Positions 7,435 to 15,433 of a DNA stretch of 25,874 nucleotides are shown in pieces (positions within the stretch are counted from its first letter, which is position 1; each line of letters begins with the position of its first letter). Where the stretch lies: the IMG/VR virus record IMGVR_UViG_3300042485_000150, positions 1 to 25,874 of that record; one strand, 5' to 3'. The notes under the pieces are model-generated. The model ran no database searches and was not told where the DNA came from. It worked only from the letters and a program-made list of their open reading frames with translations. Source of the stretch: a virus. Position numbers and translations under genes: made by a program.

Positions 7435-7767
7435 ATGAAAAATCCCGGCTTTAGTATTCCAACTCCTGACGTACTTCCACTGCCACCGCTTGAGTATGAC
7501 GTGCAGTATATGAACTCTTTGATACGGTTACTGAACTACTACATACAACAGCAAGCTAATCCGGGGCATTTACGTGGTACTGATCTTGTGATTACTCTAA
7601 CGGGGGCGGGTGCCGTACAGCCTGTAGCTTCTATAGAACATATATTAGACCCTGCTAGTGCCTTAGTGAATAAAACGATTGTTAATATTGCGGACCTTCC
7701 AACTTCCGCTACTGGGTTAAGTTCTGGTGATGTTTGGAATAGTGCTGGCACCCTTAAAATTGTATAG
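7435..7767 (+). CDS. Small virion-associated protein
   Basis: The 110-residue product has a Pro-rich head (STPDV-like IPTPDVLPLPPLEYD), an amphipathic helix around residues 25-42 (MNSLIRLLNYYIQQQ) and a C-terminal segment, ADLPTSATGLSSGDVWNSAGTLKIV. I recognise its end, the LPTSATGLSSG and AGTLKIV pieces, as a short motif recurring at the C-terminus of marine phage structural proteins. It starts two bases after the stop of the 748-residue tail protein, with GAGGGT as the ribosome site, so the two are probably made together and may form one complex. Function unknown. Confidence 0.62.
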   Translation: MKNPGFSIPTPDVLPLPPLEYDVQYMNSLIRLLNYYIQQQANPGHLRGTDLVITLTGAGAVQPVASIEHILDPASALVNKTIVNIADLPTSATGLSSGDVWNSAGTLKIV

Positions 7768-7776
7768 AGAATAAAT

Positions 7777-9276
7777 ATGGCATATAACACAACTGCAAAA
7801 GGCTTAGCATCTCTAGGACGTCATGGGGACGATACACTCTTACATGTTAGCAAAGACGAACTAGCCGGGCTTCAAGCTATTATAGGACACAAACTACCAA
7901 CCAACCCACATACAGGGCTACAAGAGGCGTTTGACTTAAAGAACATAATTGCCATGCTAGGTATAGGTGCCCTTGGTGCGTTTACAGGGGGTGTAGGCTC
8001 TGCCTTAGTTGGCGGTGGAACTATGGGGGCTCTTACAGGTACTGCCCTAGGTGCGGGTACTGGTGCTTTAGCTGGTGGGTCATTGAGTGCAGCTCAAGGC
8101 AAAGGCTTTGGGGCAGGTGCGTTAGGCGGTGCTTTGTCTGGTGGTATGGGGGGATTTGGTGGTAGTAATTTGTCTGGGGCTCCTACTGGGAGCACAAGTG
8201 TAGCAGTAAACCCCACAACAACATCTCCTATAACATCTTCTACACCCTTGTTAGAAGCCCCTGCTATACCTAAAGAATATATTAACTTAACTACTCCTTC
8301 TTTTGAAACTCCTCAGTTTAATGCTAAAGATTTTACTCCTAGTTTTAAGCCTGAAACAACCCTACAAAGTACAGCCACAGGTACAGAAAACCCTTTAACC
8401 CTAGGGCAAGCTTCAAAAGGGCAATTTAATGCTATGGGGGCTAACCAAGATGCCACAATGGAATGGCTAAAACCCACAGGTATGGGGGCTCTTTTAGGGG
8501 CTGGTGCTCAAGATATGGTAGAGCAGAACCAAGCTATGGCTACTCAAATGCGCCAAGCAAAGTTACAAGCGCAAGCTAATGAACAACAGCAACAAGACTA
8601 TTTTAAAAACTTAGGGTACCCATTAGCGTCGCTTTCTAGCCTTAATAGTCCTGATACCCAAACGCAGTTTAATTACTACAAAGATATTATTAATCCTAAA
8701 CAAAGCTATGCTGTGGGGGGTCCTGTAACAAAAAATGTAGCTGTGGGAGGAGTTCCTATTTCCTTCACTGTTCCACCTAGGTATTTAGATGAATTTTCAA
8801 AGTTAGATATTCCACACGAGATTAACCAAGCTAAAAACATTACTCAAGAAGGTATGGGTATGGCGAATGGGGGATATATTAATACTCAACCTGTAAACCC
8901 AAATGCTTTTTACCCCCAATCTCAAATACATAGTGCACAACCTTATCCAGCAGCTACACCACAACGCCATGAAATAATAGAAGGCTTTGAAGATGGAGGC
9001 ATGTTAGATGGTCCGGGGGATGGTATGTCTGATGACATCCCTGCTAATATAGATGGTGAAGAAGAGATTAGGTTGGCTGATGGTGAGTTTGTTGTACCAC
9101 CTGATTTAGTACGTATGTTGGGTTTTGGTGACCCTGAAAAAGGTGCTGATTTATTAGACAACCTGCTACCTATAGTAAGACAAGCGGCGCATGGTAAAAA
9201 AGAACAGATTAAACAAGACGCAGGTAAATTGGCTGCTGAGAAAATGTTAGCTAGAGCAGTAAAAGGTAAAGCATGA
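7777..9276 (+). CDS. Gly-rich internal virion or ejection protein with C-terminal LADGEFVVPPDLV domain
   Basis: This 499-residue protein has four zones. Residues 1-55 are a soluble head. Residues 57-125 are a long Gly/Ala-rich hydrophobic stretch with many GxxxG patterns, a possible membrane-inserting segment. Residues 130-405 are Thr/Pro/Gln-rich. The C-terminal domain from about 405 contains GFEDGGMLDGPGDGMSDDIP and RLADGEFVVPPDLVRMLGFG, followed by a Lys-rich helical tail ending VKGKA. The C-terminal domain type is common in marine phage virion proteins. Its core is shared with the protein encoded at 10061-11170. Membrane-active glycine-rich segments fit proteins ejected with DNA, but that role is inference. 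The stop overlaps the start of the cupin-SET gene by four bases (ATGA). Confidence 0.65.
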   Translation: MAYNTTAKGLASLGRHGDDTLLHVSKDELAGLQAIIGHKLPTNPHTGLQEAFDLKNIIAMLGIGALGAFTGGVGSALVGGGTMGALTGTALGAGTGALAGGSLSAAQGKGFGAGALGGALSGGMGGFGGSNLSGAPTGSTSVAVNPTTTSPITSSTPLLEAPAIPKEYINLTTPSFETPQFNAKDFTPSFKPETTLQSTATGTENPLTLGQASKGQFNAMGANQDATMEWLKPTGMGALLGAGAQDMVEQNQAMATQMRQAKLQAQANEQQQQDYFKNLGYPLASLSSLNSPDTQTQFNYYKDIINPKQSYAVGGPVTKNVAVGGVPISFTVPPRYLDEFSKLDIPHEINQAKNITQEGMGMANGGYINTQPVNPNAFYPQSQIHSAQPYPAATPQRHEIIEGFEDGGMLDGPGDGMSDDIPANIDGEEEIRLADGEFVVPPDLVRMLGFGDPEKGADLLDNLLPIVRQAAHGKKEQIKQDAGKLAAEKMLARAVKGKA

Positions 9277-10064
9277 ACTCCGTTCAGACCCAAGGAATCG
9301 TAAACTCTATTGATGAGCTGGCAGTGTGTATACAAGCTAAAGTGGACAGTGGCGAACTGCAAGGTGTAGAAACTCCCCTAAAGCACTACCACACAAAAGA
9401 GTTATACGGGCGTAGGATTATTGTCCCCGCAGGGTGCTTTTTTACAACCGCAGTACACAAAACAGATCATATATCTGTGGCTTTTAGAGGGCGTATAACA
9501 ATGCTTAACTCTGAAGGTGAATCTCAAGAAGTAACTGCCCCTGATATGTTTATAACACCAGCTGGAACGCACCGTGTAGTTTATGTGCACGAAGAAGTGG
9601 AATTTGCTACTATACACGCATGTACTGAACAAGATGATACTAAAGTTGCTGAAGTGTTGACGTTTAATACAATGGCAGAGTACCAACAGTACGACTATAT
9701 ACAAGCTATTACAGAGGCGGGGTTTACAGATATGCAAGCTAGAGCACTTTCAGAAAATCTAGAAGACCAAGTACCGATGCCAGAGAATGAGAAACTGACT
9801 TATATAGCCCCCTCTGCTATTCAAGGTCAAGGTGTATTTGCTTTTGAAGACATCCCTAGTGGTGCTCGTATAGCCCCCGGACGTATTGGACAATTTAGAA
9901 CCTCTGTTGGGAGATATACGAATCATAGTTCATTCCCTAATACACAGTACGTGCTGGCTGGAGATAATATAGACATGTACGCTATAAAAAAGATATATAA
10001 AAACGAAGAACTTACTGTGGACTACAGACAAGCTAACCGAGTAAGACTAGGAGCAGAACAATGA
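9273..10064 (+). CDS. Cupin-SET domain fusion, putative protein-lysine methyltransferase
   Basis: The 263-residue protein joins two domains. Residues about 36-117 read as a cupin-like beta barrel: RRIIVPAGCFFTTAVHKTDH, then VAFRGRITML, then APDMFITPAGTHRVVYVHE, with H62, H66 and H100 as possible metal ligands. Residues about 176-251 match a SET domain: the SAM-side GQGVFAFEDIPSGARI (185-200), the pseudoknot motif GRYTNHSSFPN (213-223; the usual NHSCxPN with Cys replaced by Ser), the AIKKI strand, and EELTVDY with the expected catalytic Tyr Y251. The region between the two SET halves (SET-I) is almost absent, so it is a minimal SET domain. The family methylates lysine side chains. It overlaps both neighbours by four bases and lies among virion genes, so a virion or host protein target is inferred. 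No substrate can be read from the sequence. Confidence 0.75.
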   Translation: MNSVQTQGIVNSIDELAVCIQAKVDSGELQGVETPLKHYHTKELYGRRIIVPAGCFFTTAVHKTDHISVAFRGRITMLNSEGESQEVTAPDMFITPAGTHRVVYVHEEVEFATIHACTEQDDTKVAEVLTFNTMAEYQQYDYIQAITEAGFTDMQARALSENLEDQVPMPENEKLTYIAPSAIQGQGVFAFEDIPSGARIAPGRIGQFRTSVGRYTNHSSFPNTQYVLAGDNIDMYAIKKIYKNEELTVDYRQANRVRLGAEQ

Positions 10065-11170
10065 GTTTTGTAGGAGCATTAGCTACCTTTGGAGCCACAG
10101 CCGCAGGATTGGTTGGTGTTGGTACAGGGGCAGTAGCGGGCGCAGCAGGTGCAGCAGGGGCGTCAGCAGCAGCGTTAGGAGCTACTTCATCAGCATTAAT
10201 TGGAGCAGGAACTGCGGCTACTGCAGGTGCTGGATTGGGGGCTATTCAAGCAGCGGCTACTGGACAAGATATAGGTAAAGGGGCTCTTATGGGAGCTGGA
10301 ACTGGGTTAGCCACAGCTGGTGTGGGATCAGGGTTAGCTGCTGGAGCAAAAGCGGCAGGGATGGCGGGAGCTATTGGAAATACAGCTACTAATGTTGCAG
10401 TTGGTGCTACTACAGGTGCAGCTATAGGCGCAGGATCCAGTGCTGTAAAAGGAGAAGATATAGGTAAAGGCGCCCTTATTGGAGGGGCTACTGGCGCAGT
10501 AACCGCTGGTGCGGGAGAGATGGCTGGAGGAATTGGAGGGCCAAAAGAAGTACCTACAACTGATTTAGGGCTTGGGAAACCTGCGGGGCCCACTACTCCT
10601 GCTACACTCGCAGATACTGCAGGTACAGGCACAACTACAAATCCTTTACCTGAACTTGGTAAAATTGACCCCGGTACCCCTATAGGTACAAATGACCCTA
10701 CTGGGCCTTCAGTATTAGCTAAAGGACCTGATAACTCTTACAATTTAGGGGCTATAGGTAGGGGAGCAGTTGCTGGAGCTGTGACTAATTACGCTGGGCA
10801 AAGCATGTTAAACGCAGATGAAGCGGCTAAGAAAGCAGAACAACAAAACGCTCAAGGGGCTATAGACTTCGCAAATCAAAATCAGGCAGGTATGGCAAAT
10901 TTAAAAGGCTTAGGTTTTGGGGCTCCTTCAGGGCCACTATCTTCATTAAGTGGTATTGGTAAAGCTACTGGAGGTCTTACGGCTTTGGCACATGGAGGTC
11001 AAATCCCCCTTAAAGATGGCGCCTATATTATCCCTGCTGATGTAGTAAGTGCATTAGGTAATGGCTCCTCTAAAGCAGGTGCAGAGTTCTTAAGACACCT
11101 TATGATGGAAGTGCGTAAAGAAGCAGTTAACATACAAGGCTTAGGAGCGGCTAAAAAACATGGCGCTTAA
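10061..11170 (+). CDS. Gly/Ala-rich virion protein sharing a C-terminal domain with the 7777-9276 product
   Basis: Residues 1-165 of 369 are almost entirely Gly, Ala, Thr and Val with repeated GAGTG-, GKGALxGxATG- and AAxxGxxxG patterns. Two near-copies of QDIGKGALMGAGTG and EDIGKGALIGGATG are visible. This looks like a membrane-inserting or flexible segment. Residues 165-235 are Pro/Gly/Thr-rich linker. The C-terminal part holds KATGGLTALAHGGQ, then KDGAYIIPADVVSALGNGS and a helical end rich in basic residues (VRKEAVNIQGLGAAKKHGA). The IPADVVSxLGNGS core is a familiar element of marine phage structural proteins and parallels VVPPDLVRMLGFG in the gene before the cupin-SET gene. An internal or ejection role is inference. 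Confidence 0.62.
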   Translation: MSFVGALATFGATAAGLVGVGTGAVAGAAGAAGASAAALGATSSALIGAGTAATAGAGLGAIQAAATGQDIGKGALMGAGTGLATAGVGSGLAAGAKAAGMAGAIGNTATNVAVGATTGAAIGAGSSAVKGEDIGKGALIGGATGAVTAGAGEMAGGIGGPKEVPTTDLGLGKPAGPTTPATLADTAGTGTTTNPLPELGKIDPGTPIGTNDPTGPSVLAKGPDNSYNLGAIGRGAVAGAVTNYAGQSMLNADEAAKKAEQQNAQGAIDFANQNQAGMANLKGLGFGAPSGPLSSLSGIGKATGGLTALAHGGQIPLKDGAYIIPADVVSALGNGSSKAGAEFLRHLMMEVRKEAVNIQGLGAAKKHGA

Positions 11171-11573
11171 AGTACAACAAGTCCCCCTAGAATATGTAAA
11201 CCAAACATGGGATTATGTCGAGCATTTCTTAGAGGCTGCTCTTGAGTATGCTTGTGGGGATTACAATATTGAAGAAGTGAGAGTGATGGTATCACTAGGG
11301 TCATGGCAGCTTATTGTTGCTACTGACGAAGAAAATACTATACATGGAGCTTTAGTTGTGTTTTATTTTAATAGACCAGCTGACAGAGTTGGATTTGTAG
11401 TGGCTATTGGTGGTAAACTAGTATCTAACAGGTCTACATGGGCTCAATTTGAAGACATACTCCGGTCAAACGGTGCTACTTATTTAGAAGGTGCAGGTCG
11501 TGAATCTATAGTTAAGCTATGGTCTCGATACGGCATGAAGCAAAAATATATAATTACAGGTAAATCCCTATGA
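11160..11573 (+). CDS. Small GNAT-like phage protein
   Basis: The 137 residues resemble the short GNAT-fold proteins found among internal virion genes of podoviruses. Seen in order: an N-terminal helix with WDYVEHFLEAALEY, the pair IEEVRVMVSLGSWQLIVAT, the strand HGALVVFYFN, GFVVAIGG in the position of the acetyl-CoA-side strand, and the C-terminal AGRESIVKLWSRYGMKQKY, which corresponds to the helix-loop with GR...GF at the end of the fold. The classical acetyl-CoA loop R/QxxGxG/A is not evident, so enzymatic activity is uncertain and a structural role is possible. The start overlaps the previous gene by 11 bases. It is 4 bases overlapped by the next. Confidence 0.55.
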   Translation: MALKVQQVPLEYVNQTWDYVEHFLEAALEYACGDYNIEEVRVMVSLGSWQLIVATDEENTIHGALVVFYFNRPADRVGFVVAIGGKLVSNRSTWAQFEDILRSNGATYLEGAGRESIVKLWSRYGMKQKYIITGKSL

Positions 11574-13744
11574 TATTCAAACCAAGTAGTCTTTCAAAAC
11601 TATTTTTTACTTACATCTGCCCTAGATTCTATGGCGGTGCGCCATCTACACCTTCAAATACTACCTCTACTCAGACTATCAATCAGTCTCCGTGGCAGAA
11701 CCCAGTGTACCAAGCTCTTATGTTAGGAACTGCGGATAAACCCGGACCTATTACTAGTATGTTACGATCAAGTGCTGGACAAACAGCGGCTTGGAATGAC
11801 ATGCTTAGGAAAGGGTATAGCCCAGTACCCACACAGTCTCAGTTTGTTCCCCCTTATGCAACGGCTCCTACGCCATCTGCAGAAACCCCTGTAGGGGCTA
11901 AACCTACTGTTCCTACTGTTCCTACTGTTCCTATAGTTACTTCCACCGCAGATCTACAACAAGCGGCTCGCGGTGGGATAATGTCTTTACAAGGTTATGC
12001 ACAGGGGGGACAACCTACTGTAAAACAGCAGATTGCAAAACTACAAAACGCAGTAAAGGGGGAAACCCCCAAACAAAAAGCAGACCGCATACAAAAAATA
12101 ATAGATTTGGGGGGAGCCCCAAATAAAGGAAATACTGCATTTATGCAGAATTATATTGACTCTACAGGTAATAAATATGAGGGCGCTATAGACTTAAAAA
12201 CAGGGATGGAAACCCCTAGACCTAGAGGGGTTACAGAGTCAGCTGCAGACTATACTAAATACTTATCAGAAGCGGCGGCTGGTGGGGCTACTATAACAGC
12301 AGACCAAAAAAAACTATATCCTAATGTAGATACCACCCCCCCTAAAACAACAGAGCAAGCTGCAGCAGATACTAGCTTAAAGAACACTATTGGCACATCT
12401 ATAACAAATGTGACTGCTGATACTGAGCCTGTTTGGAAAGACGGTATTGTAGGCGGCACTATAATAGGGTACAAGTCTACAAACCAAGATTTTTTAGACC
12501 TTCAGAAAGCGGCTAAAGACTTATCTACTCCAGAACAGTTTAAAACCGCAACAGGTATGTACGGAAGATCTTCAGCGGGGTTAGAAGCTGCAGCGGGGTA
12601 CAAGCCTACTGATGTACAAGCCGCTCAACTAGATAGGGGTAGTGTCCGTGACATAGCCGCTCAAAAGGCCGAGGTAGAAAGATATAAAGCTGAGATGATG
12701 AACGCGCCTTCCGATATAAGCGCACAAAACTACCAAGCAGCTTTAGCTGATTTAAACCAAATGCAAGGCCCTAAGTCTTGGACAGATCAAGGCACATCAG
12801 AACAATACATGTCTCCTTACATGCAGAATGTAGTAGATATACAAAAAAGAGAAGCTAATAGGGACTACGCTAAACAACTACAAGAGTTAAATAAACAAGC
12901 TACAGCTGCAGGTGCTTATGGTGGGTCTCGTCAAGCTATTGAAAGGTCTGAAGCAGCGCGTAACCAAGCCACTAGATTAGGTGATATAGAAGCACAAGGG
13001 TTAGAAAAGGCATATCAGTCAGGCATGGGGCAGTTCTCTGCAGAACAAGGGTTAGGACTACAAGCGGGGCAAGCTAACTTATCGGCTGCGCAACAAACAG
13101 CTCAACAAAATCAAGCCGCAATTAATCAACAAAGGTCTCAGTATGTACAACAAGCACTTGATGCTGCTAAAGTAAACTATGGAGGACAATTAACTGCGGC
13201 TCAACAAAACCAAGTAGCCCAAAATGCGGCCTACCAGTTTAACGCATCAGCGCAAAACTTAGCTAACAACAACTATGTACAACAACAACTAGCCGCTCAA
13301 CAAGCTAATCAGGGGATGGACTTTAATGTTGGACAAATGAATACCGCTAATCAACAAGCGGCAAGTCTAGCAAACCAACAAGCGGGGTTAACCGCTAACC
13401 AACAAGGTATTTCTGCACTTCAAGGTGTTGGTCAAAATGCCGCCGGTTTAACGAGTACAGGCACAGCGGCAAACCAAGCAGGCCTAGCAAACTTAGGGGC
13501 GCAAGGACAAGTAGTGCAAGCTCAACAAGCGCTGTCTCAAGCAGGGGTCAATGCTAACCAACAAACCGCTCAGAATGCTCTTGATTTTACTAACAAAGCT
13601 AATGCAGGAACTGTTGCAGGGGTAAATGCTCAACCTGTGAGTGGAGGGACATCAACAAGTCAAGCCGTTAATAATCCAGCTAGTTGGGGTGCTCGTGGTG
13701 GACTCATTAAAAACGGTAAAGTAAGCAAAAGAGGTATGAAATAA
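11570..13744 (+). CDS. Large Gln/Ala/Asn-rich internal virion or ejection protein
   Basis: The 724-residue protein has a Pro/Thr-rich front with WQNPVYQALMLG, a basic middle (about 140-215, KQQIAKLQNAVKGETPKQKADRI) and a core around residues 405-490. That core reads YMSPYMQNVVDIQKREANRDY, then AGAYGGSRQAIERSEAARNQATRLGDIEAQG. I recognise this as a conserved segment of marine podovirus structural proteins, with the hallmark AGAxGGSRQ. Residues 490-690 are a long helical region dominated by Gln, Ala and Asn with rough heptad spacing, which suggests an extended or coiled-coil form. The C-terminus is GARGGLIKNGKVSKRGMK. The hydrophobic N-terminus (LSKLFFTYICPRF) is unusual, and a later start is possible though no better ATG is close. 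The role as an ejected inner protein is inference. Confidence 0.6.
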   Translation: MIFKPSSLSKLFFTYICPRFYGGAPSTPSNTTSTQTINQSPWQNPVYQALMLGTADKPGPITSMLRSSAGQTAAWNDMLRKGYSPVPTQSQFVPPYATAPTPSAETPVGAKPTVPTVPTVPIVTSTADLQQAARGGIMSLQGYAQGGQPTVKQQIAKLQNAVKGETPKQKADRIQKIIDLGGAPNKGNTAFMQNYIDSTGNKYEGAIDLKTGMETPRPRGVTESAADYTKYLSEAAAGGATITADQKKLYPNVDTTPPKTTEQAAADTSLKNTIGTSITNVTADTEPVWKDGIVGGTIIGYKSTNQDFLDLQKAAKDLSTPEQFKTATGMYGRSSAGLEAAAGYKPTDVQAAQLDRGSVRDIAAQKAEVERYKAEMMNAPSDISAQNYQAALADLNQMQGPKSWTDQGTSEQYMSPYMQNVVDIQKREANRDYAKQLQELNKQATAAGAYGGSRQAIERSEAARNQATRLGDIEAQGLEKAYQSGMGQFSAEQGLGLQAGQANLSAAQQTAQQNQAAINQQRSQYVQQALDAAKVNYGGQLTAAQQNQVAQNAAYQFNASAQNLANNNYVQQQLAAQQANQGMDFNVGQMNTANQQAASLANQQAGLTANQQGISALQGVGQNAAGLTSTGTAANQAGLANLGAQGQVVQAQQALSQAGVNANQQTAQNALDFTNKANAGTVAGVNAQPVSGGTSTSQAVNNPASWGARGGLIKNGKVSKRGMK

Positions 13745-15390
13745 TGAGTGCTCCAGTAACTAATCAAGCTTACAGTCAGCAAGTTAATCAAGCTTTTGAC
13801 ATGCTAAAGTACGCTACACCTCAACAGATGCAAATTGTATCCCAACAGGTACAGCAAAACCCTAATAGTCCTGAAGCATTAGCCATGGCTATGGCAGCAC
13901 AGTTTCAACAACAGGCTAGGGCTCCACACCCACAGGCTCCACAACAAACGGTGCTACAACAAAAGCTGCAAGAGTTTCAACAAACTTCACCACAAGGACT
14001 ACCATCTGTAGGTGGGAACCAAATGGCTATGCAACAAGTAGACCCAATGCGAGGGGCAGGAATAGGCGTAGCTCCTGAAAATACTCCCGCTCCACAACAA
14101 GCGGCTACAGGTGGGTTAGTTGCACTGGCTCGTGGGGGTGAGGTTAGGCGTTTTGATGGTACGGCTGGAAGTTATACAGGAGACCCACTTGCTGGATTAA
14201 AAAATCTTAATATAGACCCTAATGATCCAAACCTAGAAACCAAGTATAACGAAGAAGCCGCTGCAGGTGATGTGGCTGTTGCTAATGAAGCGTTAGGCGG
14301 TACTCCAGACGCTAGTAGTCTTCAGTACGGTGATAATAAGTACGCTAAAGATAGAGCAATCGCAACACATAAGAATTTATTAAGTGAAGCTAAAACAAAA
14401 AAACAAGCTCCTTCTGAGAAAGGTATTGCATCGTTGCCGGGAGGAATTTATGTACCTTCTGATATATCTAAACTAAGTGAGTATTTAACTCCTAAAGGAT
14501 CTAAAGTAGACCCTAACTCCTATGATGCAGATGCGATAGTAGCTAATATGTTAAACAAGGATACTACCCCAAAATATAGTGAACAGCCTATAGGTAAACA
14601 CGACATACTATTTGCTCCTGCGGATACAAGCTCAGCTGCACGTAATGAGGCAGCGCCTACTGCCTATGAAGAGAAAGAGGCTATTAAAGCCTTTAGAGGT
14701 CCTGAAGCTGATATGTCTGAAGAAGTGGCTATGGCTAAGGAAGCAGCTAGAAGTGCTAATAAAGACAAATGGGGAACTGCTTTAGCTCAAGGCTTAGGCG
14801 GTATGTTATCTGCTCAGACTCCGTATATGAGTCAAGCTCTAGGTGCAGGTCTTTTGTCAGGTGTATCTGGCTATCAATCAGGTGCTAAAGAAGAACAAGC
14901 GGCTAATAAAGACCTTATGGCTCTACAAATGGCTCAAAAGAAAGCCCTTATGACTGGTGATCGAGAAGCTGCTGATTTGTACTTAGCTCAAAAGAACGCT
15001 GAAAAAACAGCGGCAGCGGCAGCAGCTGCTAAATTGGCTGAACTTAAATATGGGAAAGATGTAGAACTTCAAAAAGAACAAATGGGCAACAAATCTGCTA
15101 AAGAAATAGCTCAAATGAACGCTGATAATAACTATATAGTAGCCCAAATGAAAGCTCAGTATGAGGGTACTCCTAATGGGGCCCAGTTATTAACAGCATC
15201 TATGGCAGCCTTAAAACAAATAAATGAAAATCCAACAACAATGAGTCTGCCCCCCGAAGAAAAAATGGCCTTAGCTCGTAAATATGTAAGTTCAGGTGCT
15301 TCTAATCCTATGGTGAGTATAGGTAATATTGGAGGAGGCTCTTCTGCAGGGCAGGCTGTAGGTAATAGAGGAATTACTTTAATACCATAA
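13744..15390 (+). CDS. Ala-rich internal virion protein
   Basis: The start ATG shares a base with the preceding TAA. The 548 residues begin with a Gln-rich helical part (1-110). The short peptide ATGGLVALARGGEVRRFDG (about 120-138) follows, and then a Lys/Asp-rich central region. Residues 341-380 (WGTALAQGLGGMLSAQTPYM, then GAGLLSGVSGYQSG) are a Gly/Ala-rich helical segment that recurs in marine phage proteins of this neighbourhood. Residues about 408-475 form a charged Ala-rich helix, probably coiled coil, containing a run of seven alanines. The C-terminus is Gly/Ser-rich and ends GNRGITLIP. No enzymatic motif is present. The position just before the giant ejection gene fits an inner virion protein. 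Function unknown beyond that. Confidence 0.6.
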   Translation: MSAPVTNQAYSQQVNQAFDMLKYATPQQMQIVSQQVQQNPNSPEALAMAMAAQFQQQARAPHPQAPQQTVLQQKLQEFQQTSPQGLPSVGGNQMAMQQVDPMRGAGIGVAPENTPAPQQAATGGLVALARGGEVRRFDGTAGSYTGDPLAGLKNLNIDPNDPNLETKYNEEAAAGDVAVANEALGGTPDASSLQYGDNKYAKDRAIATHKNLLSEAKTKKQAPSEKGIASLPGGIYVPSDISKLSEYLTPKGSKVDPNSYDADAIVANMLNKDTTPKYSEQPIGKHDILFAPADTSSAARNEAAPTAYEEKEAIKAFRGPEADMSEEVAMAKEAARSANKDKWGTALAQGLGGMLSAQTPYMSQALGAGLLSGVSGYQSGAKEEQAANKDLMALQMAQKKALMTGDREAADLYLAQKNAEKTAAAAAAAKLAELKYGKDVELQKEQMGNKSAKEIAQMNADNNYIVAQMKAQYEGTPNGAQLLTASMAALKQINENPTTMSLPPEEKMALARKYVSSGASNPMVSIGNIGGGSSAGQAVGNRGITLIP

Positions 15391-15401
15391 TAAGCTATAA
15401 T
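15373..15401 (+). promoter_or_regulatory. Candidate sigma70-type promoter before the giant ejection gene
   Basis: The 43-base gap at 15391-15433 is the longest in the region after the lysis genes. It holds a perfect TATAAT at 15396-15401, but the -35 region around 15373-15379 (ATTACTT) is a poor match to TTGACA. In AT-rich DNA such a hexamer can occur by chance, so this is a weak call. Confidence 0.22.
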
Positions 15402-15433
15402 TACTCAACAATAATTTACTAGACGGATGTAGC

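Noticed and set aside
8943-9362. 139-residue reverse-strand frame across the junction of two forward genes
   Set aside because: Both forward genes have clear domain content and a four-base ATGA overlap here; the reverse frame has no recognisable domain.
10246-10632. 128-residue Pro/Ala-rich reverse-strand frame
   Set aside because: It is the complement of Gly/Ala codons of the virion gene; its composition and lack of a start context mark it as a shadow.
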